Translations under genes and position numbers: made by a program
Notes under the pieces: model-generated
The model's database searches: none
What the model saw: the letters and a program-made list of their open reading frames with translations, nothing else
Told to the model about the DNA's origin: nothing
Part shown: one piece after another, positions 1-64,000 of the stretch
How positions within the stretch are numbered: the first letter of the stretch is position 1
How the letters are laid out: each line of letters starts with the position of its first letter
Assembly: GCF_037975245.1 (NCBI RefSeq)
Contig: NC_092577.1
Coordinates: 35,706,898-35,770,897 of the forward strand
Length of the DNA: 64,000 nucleotides
Reading direction: 5' to 3'
Origin: Apostichopus japonicus
Lineage: Eukaryota; Echinodermata; Holothuroidea; Aspidochirotida; Stichopodidae

Positions 1-325
1 AAACTGAGACCATACCTAACCAAAATATTGGCTTCTTTGTCAATAACTAGGATGTTGGAAAATAGTATTCTTTTAGAGTAATTAAAAATCAGAAACAAAG
101 AATGATGATATGATTACCTTATGGAGTAATTTTACATTTATTATTTTTTATCTGACAGACCTTAATCAGTCTTTTGTGGGAGTTGGCTAAGGAAGACAAA
201 TGTTTATGTGACGGGGATGCCTAACGAGTATTATAATTATGTTTCAACAATTGTGTTATCTTTTGGGTGGCACAAAGATTTCGTCTTATCTTTGTCATAC
301 CTCTCCATTTTGATCTTCCTCTCAG

Positions 326-64000
<63,675 letters not shown>

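Noticed and set aside
1-325. Possible exon after tctgacag near 160
   Set aside because: Open only for a few codons before a stop, with no donor; treated as intron.

Overview
This is a window of invertebrate animal nuclear DNA. It is AT-rich and full of introns, SINEs, MITEs and tandem arrays. I cannot name the species. A marine deuterostome such as an echinoderm or hemichordate, or a lophotrochozoan, would fit.

The whole window lies inside one plus-strand gene for a giant titin-family sarcomere protein, best called twitchin-like. Both ends run off the window: the start codon lies upstream, and the C-terminal region (a kinase domain in known twitchins) would lie downstream. I resolve 51 exons, about 10.1 kb of coding sequence or roughly 3,370 residues, plus three candidate cassette or micro-exons. 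Every junction was checked for splice sites and reading phase. Most Ig and FN3 domains are encoded by one exon each, about 265-315 bp, with phase-1 introns on both sides.

Layout. Positions 326-7081 hold four Ig domains, with a Thr-rich linker exon whose 3' end has been amplified into a tandem array. Positions 7895-10029 hold a Lys-, then Pro/Gly/Glu-rich linker. Positions 10634-16354 hold Ig5, split by a 5.5-kb intron. Positions 16854-23966 hold a linker with a DFRALL motif (the actin-binding DFRXXL type) and an RRES site of PKA type, with a 45-nt in-frame cassette between them. This resembles the regulatory linker of molluscan catch-muscle twitchin. Positions 24910-35692 hold Ig6-Ig10. From 35992 the A-band-like super-repeat begins: Ig10-FFF-Ig11-FF-Ig12-FF-Ig13-FFF-Ig14-FF-Ig15-FFF-Ig16-Ig17 (cut by the window end). 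That makes 17 Ig and 15 FN3 domains.

Introns carry a tRNA-derived SINE family (four copies), two further tRNA-like SINE families, a hAT-type MITE with an 8-bp target duplication, a Harbinger-type MITE, LINE remnants, and a 3,459-bp terminal-inverted-repeat transposon (59035-62493) inside the intron that splits Ig16.

The most unusual signal is that tandem repeats repeatedly start at, or span, 5' splice sites of this one gene (exon ends 4717, 7081, 33090, 57762, 63261). Further arrays begin near donors at 36144, 41436, 44234 and 52377. In the first case seven extra copies of an exon tail keep an open frame, an acceptor-like CAG and a donor-like GT, so each could act as an in-frame 24-nt micro-exon. 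No second protein-coding gene, tRNA or rRNA gene was found.
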